Notes: generated by a model from the letters alone, not told the origin. A stretch of 64,000 nt of DNA from Candidatus Hydrogenedens terephthalaticus JGI OTU-1 (GCA_000493945.1 AWNW01000008.1:3009-67008), one strand, 5' to 3'. Counted from the stretch's first letter, positions 34,614 through 43,679 are shown. Made by a program: numbers and translations.

Positions 34614-35063
34614 ATGGATTTAGCAAAAATAGTCAAGATATGTATAGTTTTAGGGATTCTTATTATCGGTGTTCCTATTTTAATACAGTTTCTTCCTGCT
34701 CCACTAAGTATGGAAAGAATCATAGAAGGATTTAAAAAATCGGATTTAGGTGTAGTTGAAATACAGGTGGTCAGTCCACCAACGAATGAGGCAATTGCTC
34801 AAATAAGTTTTAGGGTAGGAGATGCATTAGTGAATATATATCAGTATGATAATGAAGGGACTATTGCGAGATATGCAGAGATGTATAAAAAGGACCCGGG
34901 TACGGCAATCGTTGAAGCATGGGGACTTGCTCAATCATTAGGGGCGGCTCCTTCAAAAAACAAACCGGAACGCGTAGCTCGCCGCAAGATGTTTCTCTTA
35001 GTTACACAGGGAGAAGACAAGTCGCTTTTAGAGCATATAGTCAAAATTTTTACAACTCTGTAA
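34614..35063 (+). CDS. Unknown membrane-anchored protein ending the flagellar cluster
   Basis: Not recognised. The 149 residues start with a membrane segment (IVKICIVLGILIIGVPILIQF, residues 5-25). The rest is a small alpha/beta domain: VVEIQVVSPPTNEAIAQISF, a YDNEGTIARYAEMYKKDPG helix, and KMFLLVTQGEDKSLLEHIVK at the end. It has no cysteines after the membrane helix and no enzyme motif. AGAGGG stands before the ATG and only 12 bases separate it from fliP, so it is most likely co-expressed with the export gate, in the slot where fliQ usually lies. It is much too long and has too few membrane helices to be FliQ. Confidence 0.75.
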   Translation: MDLAKIVKICIVLGILIIGVPILIQFLPAPLSMERIIEGFKKSDLGVVEIQVVSPPTNEAIAQISFRVGDALVNIYQYDNEGTIARYAEMYKKDPGTAIVEAWGLAQSLGAAPSKNKPERVARRKMFLLVTQGEDKSLLEHIVKIFTTL

Positions 35064-35095
35064 TATTTTTATCCGAAAAGTATTCTTATCTTTAA

Positions 35096-37135
35096 TTATT
35101 CATTCCCTGCTTCACGGGATTTTTCATAGGCAGCAATAATATCTTTGGCAATAAATTCGGGTACTTCGTCATAATGACTAAATTTCAAATCGAAGGTTCC
35201 TCTACCACCCGTCATACTTCTCAAATCAGTTGCATAACGGAGAATTTCTGATTCAGGAACCAATGCCCGTATTTGCTGTAAGCCACCTCCAACAGGTTCC
35301 ATCCCTAAAATTCTTCCACGGCGACTATTTAAATCCCCGGTAATATCACCCATAAAATCTTCGGGGACAGTTACCGTAATTTCCATAATGGGTTCTAATA
35401 TACATGGGTTTGCTTCGCGAACACCCTTTTGTATAGCAAGGGAAGCAGCGATTTTGAAAGCGAGTTCGGAAGAGTCCACCGTATGATAGGAACCGAAGAA
35501 TAAATCAACAACAATGTCAACGACGGGATGTCCTGAAATCACACCTTTTGCCAGTGCTTCTTGTGCTCCTTTGTCAACTGCAGGAATGTATTGTTTGGGA
35601 ACAACACCACCTACGATACTATCTACAAATTTATATCCACCACCGCGTTCATTGGGAGAAAGTCGAAGGTGGACATCGCCATATTGTCCATGACCTCCGG
35701 TCTGTTTCTTGTATTTTCCTTGAACTTCTGCTTTACCACGAATGGTCTCTTTGTAAGCAACTTTGGGGATACGGGTTTCTGCTTCTACATTATATTTCCG
35801 TTTCATTCGATTTAATAGAATTTCAATCTGTAAATCGCCCATCCCACGGATAACATGTTCACCTGTTTCATTATCCCTGTAATGGCTGAAGGTGGGGTCT
35901 TCTTCTGCCATACGATTTAACGCTTCACCAATACGGTCTTCATCGTTCCTTGATTTTGGAGAAATGGCTAATTTAACCATAGAACGAGGTAATTCAATCG
36001 TAGGAAGTTTTATCTCATTGCCCGAAACAGTCAGCGTATCACCGAAATGGGTATTCTTTAACTTTGTCATTGCGGCAATATCTCCGGGACCTACTTCTGC
36101 TATCTGCTTTTGCTCCTTTCCTATCAGCATTACAATTTTACCTGAACGCTCTTTGGTTTGTGTGGAACTATTATAAAAATCCGAATCCGACCGTAAAGTG
36201 CCGGAAAATACACGGAAATAAGTGAGATGTCCTACAAATGGGTCAACCATAGAACGGAATACCTGAGCCACAAAGGGACCATCGGGGTCAGGTGTTATAA
36301 CGACATCTTCACCAGCAGAATTCTTTGCCACAACAGTCCGTTCTAACGGATTAGGGAATGAATTGGCTATAATGTCAAGCAATTCTTCATGACCAATTCC
36401 CTTAGTAACACTACCTGCGATGATTGGGATAATTTTCCCTGTGCTAATTCCTTTCTGAAGCCCTTTATCAAATTCTTCCTGAGATAATTCAAAAGTTTCC
36501 AGATATTTTTCCATAAGTGCTTCGTCTGTTTCCGCAACCACCTCTACGATGGCTTCTTTTGCCTTTTCTGCTTCGGCTCCTAAAACAGAGGCATCTCCCG
36601 TAACAATATTAACAACACCACTCAAGTTTGCGGATTGTCCTATGGGCATTACTATTGGGACGCAATGTTTGCCATAGGCATTCTGAATCTTTTCAACTAC
36701 TTCATTAAAATTGGTATGTTCACGGTCTAATTTATTAACAAAAATAGCACGGGGAATTTGTCTCTTTTCTGCATATTTCCATGCTATATCCGTTCCTACT
36801 TGAACACCTGTAGTTGCATCTACCAGGATAACTAACGCATCGAGAACGGCGGAGGATGCACATAACTCTCCGATAAAGTCTGTATAACCCGGATGGTCAA
36901 CAATATGTATCCGTGTCCCCTTCCAATCTAAATGAACTAATTTCATAGCAATGGAACACTTGCGGTCTTTTTCATCTTCCAGATAATCACAAACAGTGTT
37001 TCCATCTTCAATGCTTCCTAAGCGAGTGGTTAGTCCTGCGGAATACAATATTCGTTCAATTAACATTGTTTTTCCAACACCACCATGTCCTGCAAAACCA
37101 ACATTACGAACTTTTCTCGGGTCAAATTGTGCCAT
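35096..37135 (-). CDS. Elongation factor G-like GTPase (EF-G2 type)
   Basis: A 679-residue five-domain translational GTPase. G1 is AGHGGVGKTMLIERIL, G3 is DHPGYTDFIGEL, and G4 is FVNKLDREH. Domain II (DPFVGHLTYFRVFSGTL) and domain IV/V (GHGQYGDVHLRLSPNERGGG and MGDITGDLNSRRGRILGMEP) are intact. The G3 His that activates GTP hydrolysis in housekeeping EF-G (PGHVDF) is Tyr here, as in the EF-G2-like paralogue group, so this is probably not the main fusA. No rpsL, rpsG or tuf is near it. Function in those paralogues is not settled. Confidence 0.88.
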   Translation of the reverse strand: MAQFDPRKVRNVGFAGHGGVGKTMLIERILYSAGLTTRLGSIEDGNTVCDYLEDEKDRKCSIAMKLVHLDWKGTRIHIVDHPGYTDFIGELCASSAVLDALVILVDATTGVQVGTDIAWKYAEKRQIPRAIFVNKLDREHTNFNEVVEKIQNAYGKHCVPIVMPIGQSANLSGVVNIVTGDASVLGAEAEKAKEAIVEVVAETDEALMEKYLETFELSQEEFDKGLQKGISTGKIIPIIAGSVTKGIGHEELLDIIANSFPNPLERTVVAKNSAGEDVVITPDPDGPFVAQVFRSMVDPFVGHLTYFRVFSGTLRSDSDFYNSSTQTKERSGKIVMLIGKEQKQIAEVGPGDIAAMTKLKNTHFGDTLTVSGNEIKLPTIELPRSMVKLAISPKSRNDEDRIGEALNRMAEEDPTFSHYRDNETGEHVIRGMGDLQIEILLNRMKRKYNVEAETRIPKVAYKETIRGKAEVQGKYKKQTGGHGQYGDVHLRLSPNERGGGYKFVDSIVGGVVPKQYIPAVDKGAQEALAKGVISGHPVVDIVVDLFFGSYHTVDSSELAFKIAASLAIQKGVREANPCILEPIMEITVTVPEDFMGDITGDLNSRRGRILGMEPVGGGLQQIRALVPESEILRYATDLRSMTGGRGTFDLKFSHYDEVPEFIAKDIIAAYEKSREAGNE

Positions 37136-37234
37136 CGGATAACTCCATTCTTATTAGGGTTATAGGATTAAAATTGAATTTAAAAAGAAATTACTGCACG
37201 ATTATCCATTTTCGTTTAAAATCATAGAGTATGT

Positions 37235-37264
37235 ATTATACTGATTATATATAATAATCCTCAA
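37235..37264 (-). promoter_or_regulatory. Possible promoter of the EF-G2-like gene
   Basis: On the minus strand TTGAGG, 18 bases and a perfect TATAAT lie about 100 bases before the ATG. The spacer contains the palindrome ATTATATATAAT. The -35 is only a 4/6 match. Confidence 0.4.
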
Positions 37265-37309
37265 ATTCATAAGTAACTGAAAATTTATAATGAATAAGGT
37301 ATATAAAAT

Positions 37310-38329
37310 ATGTGTTCATCTTTTTTTCCAGGAAGAAGCATAAAACCAGTAATTTGTTTATTGTCCCTTTTGATATTATTTATTAACCCGTTGCTTTTTT
37401 CTGCTGAGAAAATACGCCGCCCTGTTTCGGCAGGGACATTGTATCCGGGAGACTTACCGGTATTAAAGGAAACGCTTCAAAAGTTTTTCGAGCAGGTTCC
37501 TCCAAGCCCTAATACCAATCACAAACTGGTTGCCTGTGTTGTCCCTCATTCAGGATGGGGTTTATGTGGAAATTTGATGGCTCGTGCTTTTGCAGAAATT
37601 AAAGAAGAGGAGTTTGAGAATGTAATTATTCTGGCTCCTTCCCACATTGCTAAATTTGCGGGTTGTTCTTTGCCATCCATACAAGGTTTTGCAACACCTT
37701 TAGGTGTGGTGCGCGTTGATTATGAAAAATTAGAGCAGATGGCTCTATCTCCTTATATAGTGATGCAATCATTGCAGAAATCATTGCGACAGGGAAGAAC
37801 CGCTATCCATGAAAATGAATATTCCGTAGAAGTAATTTTACCCATGTTACAGTATAAACTGAAATCTACAAAGATTATGCCGATTCTTGTTGGGGAATTT
37901 GTTGATAATTATGGAAAAGAGAGTTCTAATGTATTTAGAAATATCGTAGAAACATTACGAAGATTTATTACCGATAAAACGCTGTTAATTTTAAGTACGG
38001 ATTTAACATCGTGGGGTGCCTCATTTAACTATACACCGGCACCTGCGGAACAAATGCTTGAAATGCAAGAAAAATTGGATAAAGAATTGATTGACCTTCT
38101 CATGAAGAAAGACCTGTTAGGTTTGCAGGATTATTTTGAAAGGACAAAAAACCCTGTGTGTGGGAAGAATGCAATGTATCTATTTGTTGCCCTTTTACCC
38201 AAGGATGTTCAGGGAACCTTTTTAGGTTATGAGCAATCCGGTAGAAAATTAAATATAAAAGATACCTCAATAGGATTTACTGCTATTAATTATTACCGTC
38301 CTGTTTTATCCGAAGCACCGAACAATTAG
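37310..38329 (+). CDS. Exported Memo-family (AmmeMemoRadiSam system B) protein
   Basis: A 339-residue protein with a hydrophobic N-terminal export signal (ICLLSLLILFINPLLFSAE). The Memo domain follows: RRPVSAGTLYPGDLPVLKE, VVPHSGWGLCGNLMARAF, VIILAPSHIAKFAG, TAIHENEYSVEVILPMLQY and VCGKNAMYLF. The typical SSDLSHYG segment reads STDLTSWG, so one His ligand position is changed. The usual AmmeMemoRadiSam A and radical-SAM partners are not adjacent. AAGG precedes the ATG. Enzymatic function of bacterial Memo proteins is uncertain. Confidence 0.83.
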   Translation: MCSSFFPGRSIKPVICLLSLLILFINPLLFSAEKIRRPVSAGTLYPGDLPVLKETLQKFFEQVPPSPNTNHKLVACVVPHSGWGLCGNLMARAFAEIKEEEFENVIILAPSHIAKFAGCSLPSIQGFATPLGVVRVDYEKLEQMALSPYIVMQSLQKSLRQGRTAIHENEYSVEVILPMLQYKLKSTKIMPILVGEFVDNYGKESSNVFRNIVETLRRFITDKTLLILSTDLTSWGASFNYTPAPAEQMLEMQEKLDKELIDLLMKKDLLGLQDYFERTKNPVCGKNAMYLFVALLPKDVQGTFLGYEQSGRKLNIKDTSIGFTAINYYRPVLSEAPNN

Positions 38330-38385
38330 TAAATTTATATAAAATCCTTTAGAACTTTTTTTACATAATCGCTATGTATAAAGAA

Positions 38386-39087
38386 TTAAATGTCAGCAAG
38401 TTCTTTTATAACCATATTGCGGAACATCTGTTCAAAACGAGCACATGCTTTCTGTGCATTAGCGACAACCTGTTCATGAGTTAAGATGGAATGATCAAAA
38501 CAATAATTGGTAACACAAGAAAACATGGCTGTTTTCATACCCATTTCCATAGCCCAATACAACTCCGGTCCTCCACTCATACCGATAACATCGCCTCCCA
38601 TAGATAAAAATAGTCGTAATTCGGATTGCGTTTCATAACATGGTCCCGTTACCCAGATATAAGTGCCTTTCGGATGATAGTGATGAAATACCCACGATGG
38701 ATACATTATTGGAGGAGTAGGAAAAGGTTTATATTGAACCGAAACAAGTTTTTCAACGGATACAAAATCTCCAACAGACATGTCTTTATTTAATCCACCC
38801 ACTGCATTTATAGAGATTAGATGTGTTATTCCTTGTTCTCTAAAATAATTTAAAAAAGATTTAAATTTTTCAAATTCATACCCCTCATAAGCATGTATCC
38901 TGCCACTGCAAATTATTGTGGGTATCGAACCAATAAAGCCATCAATGATTTGATATTTATGCCCTGCTATTTGTGTTGTGATTTCGGGAAATACATCGAA
39001 TAAAGATTTTTCCTGACAGTAAACATCTAAAATGTTTGTAAAATTCAAACCCGAGCCTGTTATGATTGCTAATTTTATGTGTGCCAT
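38386..39087 (-). CDS. Purine nucleoside phosphorylase family protein
   Basis: A 233-residue phosphorylase of the trimeric PNP/MTAP class. Recognisable are the phosphate loop IITGSGLNF, SGRIHAYEGYEFEKF (GRxHxYEG), the ISINAVGGLNKDMSVGDFV block and YIWVTGPCYETQSELRLFL, followed by GGDVIGMSGGPELYWAMEMG, where the usual MS.PE signature is MSGGPE. It is somewhat shorter than the usual 265-280 residues. It cleaves purine nucleosides to base and (deoxy)ribose-1-phosphate. It overlaps the dGTPase-like gene by 13 bases, so both may act in purine nucleotide turnover. Confidence 0.85.
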   Translation of the reverse strand: MAHIKLAIITGSGLNFTNILDVYCQEKSLFDVFPEITTQIAGHKYQIIDGFIGSIPTIICSGRIHAYEGYEFEKFKSFLNYFREQGITHLISINAVGGLNKDMSVGDFVSVEKLVSVQYKPFPTPPIMYPSWVFHHYHPKGTYIWVTGPCYETQSELRLFLSMGGDVIGMSGGPELYWAMEMGMKTAMFSCVTNYCFDHSILTHEQVVANAQKACARFEQMFRNMVIKELADI

Positions 39088-40115
39088 GGGGAAGGTAAAA
39101 ACAATTCTTGATATTTATTTAAAGCATATTCATCTGTCATACCTGCAAGAAAATCAATAATATTTCTTTCTATAGAATTTTGTGTAAATTCAGGGTCATT
39201 TTGTAATATATCTTCGGGAGGATTTTTCATAAAGTAATGGAACAATTCACGGATAATCCTCTGGGCTTTGTTAATTTCCCTTGCTATCGGTTCGGATGGA
39301 TAAAGTTTTTCAAACAAATAAGTCCTTAATTCAACAATAGCATTTAATACATCCGGGACAATCTGGATATTGCCCTGTGTAGAACCTTCGATAACCCCGT
39401 GAACCATAGTATCAATCTGTTCGGATGCCGTTTTTCCAAGAATAGAAATGGCTTTTGAAGGTAATTGGTCAATTTTCAAAATTTTTGCACGGACTGCATC
39501 GTCAATGTCATGAGTGATATATGCTATTACATCACTTAAACTAACAATAAGTGCTTCATAACTTATGTTTTCCGGACAGGGTTGTCCGAAAAGAATGCAT
39601 TTTCCCCGAGAATGATTTCGAATTCCTTCCCGAACCTCATAAGTGAGATTTAATCCTTTTTTGCCTTTTCGTCTTTGTTCGAGAATGTCCACAACGCGCA
39701 AACTCTGTTCCGCATGGTTAAAACCGAATGAGGATAGTTCATTTAGTGCTCGTTCACCCGCATGTCCAAATGGCGTATGACCTAAATCATGCCCTAAAGC
39801 AATGGCTTCGGTTAAATCTTCGTTTAACCTCAGAACGCGAGATATGGTGCGGGCAATTTGCACCACTTCTAATGTATGTGTAAGCCGCGTTCGATAATGA
39901 TCCCCTAAAGGAGCAAGAAATACCTGCGTCTTCCGTTTTAATCGGCGGAATGCTTTGGAATGAATTATACGGTCACGGTCTCGCTGAAAGCAGGTGCGGT
40001 AAGGGTCTTCCTTTTCCGGTACTTGTCTCCCTTTGGAATTTATGGCAAGGCATGCTAACGGTGATAACCATTCTTTTTCTTTTGCTTCATATAATTCACG
40101 GAAAAGGATAGTCAT
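39075..40115 (-). CDS. dgt: Deoxyguanosinetriphosphate triphosphohydrolase-like protein
   Basis: A 346-residue HD-domain dNTPase releasing triphosphate from dNTPs. The N-terminal DPYRTCFQRDRDRIIHSKAF with FRRLKRKTQVF is the dGTPase signature. The HD motif residues are in RTRLTHTLEVVQIARTI, ALGHDLGHTPFGHAGERAL and SDVIAYITHDIDDAVRA. The length fits the shorter dGTPase type 2 group. It lies between galK and the phosphorylase gene; its 3' end overlaps the latter. Confidence 0.93.
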   Translation of the reverse strand: MTILFRELYEAKEKEWLSPLACLAINSKGRQVPEKEDPYRTCFQRDRDRIIHSKAFRRLKRKTQVFLAPLGDHYRTRLTHTLEVVQIARTISRVLRLNEDLTEAIALGHDLGHTPFGHAGERALNELSSFGFNHAEQSLRVVDILEQRRKGKKGLNLTYEVREGIRNHSRGKCILFGQPCPENISYEALIVSLSDVIAYITHDIDDAVRAKILKIDQLPSKAISILGKTASEQIDTMVHGVIEGSTQGNIQIVPDVLNAIVELRTYLFEKLYPSEPIAREINKAQRIIRELFHYFMKNPPEDILQNDPEFTQNSIERNIIDFLAGMTDEYALNKYQELFLPSPWHT

Positions 40116-40136
40116 AAAAAAGGTCCTGTTAAAGAG

Positions 40137-41489
40137 TTAATTTATATATGAAGCGGAAGGACATGTCTCTGCAATAAACATTCCCTGAGCCGAAGGAAGT
40201 CCTAAATATTTCTGATAGTATTGTTTTTCAACATTTTCCATAAAATAATCTACTTTTGCACGAGGAACAAGGCTAACGGTACATCCTCCAAAGCCGGCAC
40301 CCGTAAGACGCGAGCCAATGGCTCCGTATTTGCGGGCAATTTGAGTAAGTATATCCAGTTCGGGAATACTTATTTCATAATTATCAGCACAACTGGAATG
40401 AGATTCGTTCATCAACCTGCCAAAAGTATATGCATCGTTTGCTAATAATGCGTCTCGAGATAGTTCTACGCGTTTATGTTCTGTTATTACATGTTGTATA
40501 CGAGCTCTTAAAGGAAAGCCCTTCTCAGGTTCTTCAATCTCGCCTAACCATAATTTACGAACATCCTGTGGGGTTATATCCAGAAGATAAGCAATTTCTT
40601 TCAATGATAGATATTCTTTGGGAATAGCCTGTTCGGTAAAATCAAGAATTTCATTAAAGGTAAGGCACAGGTCACCCGACCATAAATCCCCCAATCGTTT
40701 AATGTGTAAATCATTGTCAAATTCATTCCGCAAATGTTTTTCTAAAAGGGCACATGCAAGAAAACACATGCGCGGTCCTGCATTATACCGATGCAAACAA
40801 GCCCCCGTTTTTTGAGCACGTATAGTTGAATCGCAAACGATAAAAACATAGTCTTCAAACAAGGGAATAAGGGCTGTTCGAATAGGGAAAAAATCAATTT
40901 TACAGGCATGTCCTTCCTCACCATTCAATATAACCGTTTGGTCCATTCCACCGCCTTTAGTCCCTACAAAATGTTCTCCTTCCGCCATAAGTTCTGCCAG
41001 TTCCAATCGTGATATATCCCTACCTAATTCCTTGCCTAATATCTTTAAGTATGCCAGTGAAGCAGTTATGACAAGAGCCGATGAGGAACTTAATCCTGTT
41101 GCAATGGGTAAGGTGCTTTTTATGAATAAATTGAACCCCGGAAAGGTTCGAACTTTAAATTTTTTGTTTAACGCAATCACACCTGCTTTAATATAGTTGT
41201 CCCATGACCCTGTAGGAGAAGGTAAAATTTCAGGTTGATTTAAAAAAGACAACGGTTGAAATCGAGGGTCTTCATTGAAAAGATGTATTTCATTATCATC
41301 TCGTCGGGAAAAAGCACATTGAACTTCTTTCTTGATAGTTACGGGAAGCACAGAGAAACCATTGTAATCTGTATGCTCTCCAATTAAATTAACTCTCCCT
41401 GGAACTCGACAAAAACCGATATTCTCAGAGTTAAAAAAATGTCCGGGTAATTTATTCTTTATCATTGTTGATGTTAAAGTATCTGACAT
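40137..41489 (-). CDS. galK: Galactokinase
   Basis: A 450-residue GHMP kinase. CRVPGRVNLIGEHTDYNGFS (galactose-binding signature) is near residue 30, LPIATGLSSSSALVITASLA (ATP loop) near 130, and GSRLTGAGFGGCTVSLVPRA near the C-terminus. It is about 60 residues longer than the usual enzyme; the extra length lies in the middle, in the region reading LGDLWSGDLCLTFNEI through EIEEPEKGFPLRA. It makes galactose-1-phosphate for the Leloir route; galT and galE are not in the window, but a GH4 alpha-galactosidase-type gene is 6 kb away. Confidence 0.93.
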   Translation of the reverse strand: MSDTLTSTMIKNKLPGHFFNSENIGFCRVPGRVNLIGEHTDYNGFSVLPVTIKKEVQCAFSRRDDNEIHLFNEDPRFQPLSFLNQPEILPSPTGSWDNYIKAGVIALNKKFKVRTFPGFNLFIKSTLPIATGLSSSSALVITASLAYLKILGKELGRDISRLELAELMAEGEHFVGTKGGGMDQTVILNGEEGHACKIDFFPIRTALIPLFEDYVFIVCDSTIRAQKTGACLHRYNAGPRMCFLACALLEKHLRNEFDNDLHIKRLGDLWSGDLCLTFNEILDFTEQAIPKEYLSLKEIAYLLDITPQDVRKLWLGEIEEPEKGFPLRARIQHVITEHKRVELSRDALLANDAYTFGRLMNESHSSCADNYEISIPELDILTQIARKYGAIGSRLTGAGFGGCTVSLVPRAKVDYFMENVEKQYYQKYLGLPSAQGMFIAETCPSASYIN

Positions 41490-41656
41490 AATTTACTCTA
41501 CTTCTCTAAAAGTTCTGTTGTATTTATATTGCAAAATGTATTCTTATAAAACTACGGATACTAATTATACAATTTTTACAAAGGTGAAATTATTATTTAT
41601 TCTGCCCGTTTATTTAAAATTGTAAACAAAGAAATACTTTATAAGGGAAATATTGG

Positions 41657-42643
41657 GTGAAAAAGAGATTATATATCATTAGCCCATTTCGGTTGGCAGA
41701 ATATCCATGGAATTGGAAAGTATATTACTGTGTAGAACTTTTTTCGGCGTTATTCCGACGAGGTTATATCGTTAATTGGCTTCAACCGGGAAAGAACCTT
41801 TACAACTTCAATTTGTTCCCATCACTTTCACATTGGAGAAATTTCTTTGTTATTAATATAGGGAATTCCTTGACCTATCGCTGGTTAATGCCTTTTTTCT
41901 TATCACGATTAAAACGGGTAAGCAAGGATATTAAGCCATTTACGCTAATTGAAATTATTGATGGAAACCCATTTGAATTAGATATAGATGAAGCCTTTGT
42001 AAATATACCCATTATTTTTTCACTGAGAAATCAATGGATTGCTTCAAATGACTTTCCAGGTCCTGTTATCATTCCACAAAAAGAAATATTAAAGGATTTA
42101 ATTTACAAAGGTGTGCCAGAAAAATATTTAAATTACATCCCCATGGGTGTATGTTCTAATGTAAATGAAATAACAAACACAGAAAAGCAAATTCAAAAGA
42201 GAATACTTATTTTAGATAAAGATCGACAAAGACACTTAAAATCACTTGCTGAACAAATAGAAAAAGAAAAACCTCATTACGATATTCTCTATATAGGCAA
42301 TAAGGATTTAAATACCATCCCTGCGGAAGAATTTCATGACTGGATACAAAAGATTATTGATGGAAGGGAAATCATCGCTGTATTAAGTAAAAATTTATAT
42401 CACATAGGAATGGAATTCATATCAAAAGGAGCAAAAGTTTTTGTCCCTGCATTAGATTTGCCTTTTGAGGGAGATAATGAAAATTTATTTTTTTATGACA
42501 CCCCGATGGATATACCAAACCGTATATATACTTTGTTAAAACAAAAACCCACATTTTCACATAACAATAAAACACTTTTTTCTACATGGGAGGAAGGAAG
42601 TATACAATTGGAAAAATTGCTTACAGAACTGATTAACGAATAA
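41657..42643 (+). CDS. Glycosyltransferase-like protein, unassigned
   Basis: A 328-residue protein starting at a GTG. The N-terminal KKRLYIISPFRLAEYPWNWK and VELFSALFRRGYIVNWLQPG look like the first Rossmann half of a GT4/GT-B protein; the second half has ILILDKDRQRHL, YDILYIGNKDL and EIIAVLSKNLYHIGMEFISKGAKVFVPAL (last quoted from position ~240, in part), which fits a degenerate sugar-nucleotide domain. The usual EGFG-type acidic motif of GT4 is missing. It lies divergent from galK and overlaps the next gene tail-to-tail by 11 bases. Function uncertain. Confidence 0.55.
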   Translation: MKKRLYIISPFRLAEYPWNWKVYYCVELFSALFRRGYIVNWLQPGKNLYNFNLFPSLSHWRNFFVINIGNSLTYRWLMPFFLSRLKRVSKDIKPFTLIEIIDGNPFELDIDEAFVNIPIIFSLRNQWIASNDFPGPVIIPQKEILKDLIYKGVPEKYLNYIPMGVCSNVNEITNTEKQIQKRILILDKDRQRHLKSLAEQIEKEKPHYDILYIGNKDLNTIPAEEFHDWIQKIIDGREIIAVLSKNLYHIGMEFISKGAKVFVPALDLPFEGDNENLFFYDTPMDIPNRIYTLLKQKPTFSHNNKTLFSTWEEGSIQLEKLLTELINE

Positions 42644-43661
42644 AAACTTTTTGGTTGGAGTGTGCGGATTTATAAATAGCGTCTAATACTTCCATATATT
42701 TTAATCCATCTTCAAAATTAGGATGATACTCTTTACCCATAGACACGGCTTCAATAAAATCTTTTTCCACAGACCAATTTTTTACATCGTAAAAGTCTTC
42801 TTCTTGTGGAACAATAATTTTTCTTTCTCCATTTTTAGCCAGTTCATAGAGTTTATCTTCGAGTACATCATAATAGAGCGTTTTATATTGAGCATGAATT
42901 TCTACACTTTCCTGAGGATAGATTGACATACCGGATATGGTCAGTTGGGCTATGGTTCCACAAACAAGTTCTAATTGAGCCTGTACCTGGTCTGGAACCT
43001 GTATTTCTACAATTTCTCCTTCGGGTGTCTTTCGTGTGGGTGTAAAAATCTGATAATTTCCACAAACGCTTTTTGTCCATCCAAACCAACGATGTATCAA
43101 TTCAATATACATCCCTAAAGTTAACACATTTTGTCCGGAGAGCCGATGGTCTTTACGCCAATGCAAAGGTTTATTAGGGTCAAGGTTAAAATCATTAAAA
43201 CTGTTCACTTTTACAAAATATATTTCTCCAAGAATTCCTTCCCGTCTCATTCGAGCAATCGTTTTATCATAAGTCATACCGAAAGGCACCGGGCACAATC
43301 CAGCAACTTTACCTGTTCGACAAGCAGTTTCATACATTTGTTGTGCTTCTAAAAGATTCATTGCCATACGAGCCTGACAAAATACATGTTTTCCCGCTTT
43401 TAGTGCGGAAATACTTACAGGAGCATGGAGATAAGGCCAGGTGCCGATCCATACAATATCTACTTCCGGGTCATTGACCAATTCTGCCCATGAGGAATAT
43501 ACACGGGGAATTTTATATTCCTGAGCTACTTTTTTACTCGATTGTTCTGTCCTATTTATAACGCCAATAATTTGAACATTGGGTAGTTTCATTAATCCGG
43601 GAATATGTCGTTCCCTGCATATATTTCCCAACCCTACAAAAGCAACTTTAAATTTCATCAT
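42633..43661 (-). CDS. Gfo/Idh/MocA-family oxidoreductase lacking the EKP motif
   Basis: A 342-residue NAD(P)-dependent oxidoreductase-like protein. The Rossmann fold begins VAFVGLGNICRERHIPGLMK, and VDIVWIGTWPYLHAPVSISAL is the second half. The catalytic-site motif GKHVF-EKP reads GKHVFCQARMAMN, so the conserved Glu-Lys-Pro is replaced. The C-terminal domain has VNSFNDFNLDP, GMYIELIHRWFG and a final DFIEAVSMGKEYHPNFEDGL that closely fits the family. Two adjacent ATGs start it. No export signal. Substrate unknown; it precedes the GDPD-like gene direction-wise downstream. Confidence 0.82.
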   Translation of the reverse strand: MMKFKVAFVGLGNICRERHIPGLMKLPNVQIIGVINRTEQSSKKVAQEYKIPRVYSSWAELVNDPEVDIVWIGTWPYLHAPVSISALKAGKHVFCQARMAMNLLEAQQMYETACRTGKVAGLCPVPFGMTYDKTIARMRREGILGEIYFVKVNSFNDFNLDPNKPLHWRKDHRLSGQNVLTLGMYIELIHRWFGWTKSVCGNYQIFTPTRKTPEGEIVEIQVPDQVQAQLELVCGTIAQLTISGMSIYPQESVEIHAQYKTLYYDVLEDKLYELAKNGERKIIVPQEEDFYDVKNWSVEKDFIEAVSMGKEYHPNFEDGLKYMEVLDAIYKSAHSNQKVFIR

Positions 43662-43679
43662 GTATTGAATTCTCGATAT

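Noticed and set aside
35548..36176. Three plus-strand frames inside the EF-G2-like gene
   Set aside because: They lie wholly opposite a conserved five-domain GTPase and show no family signature.
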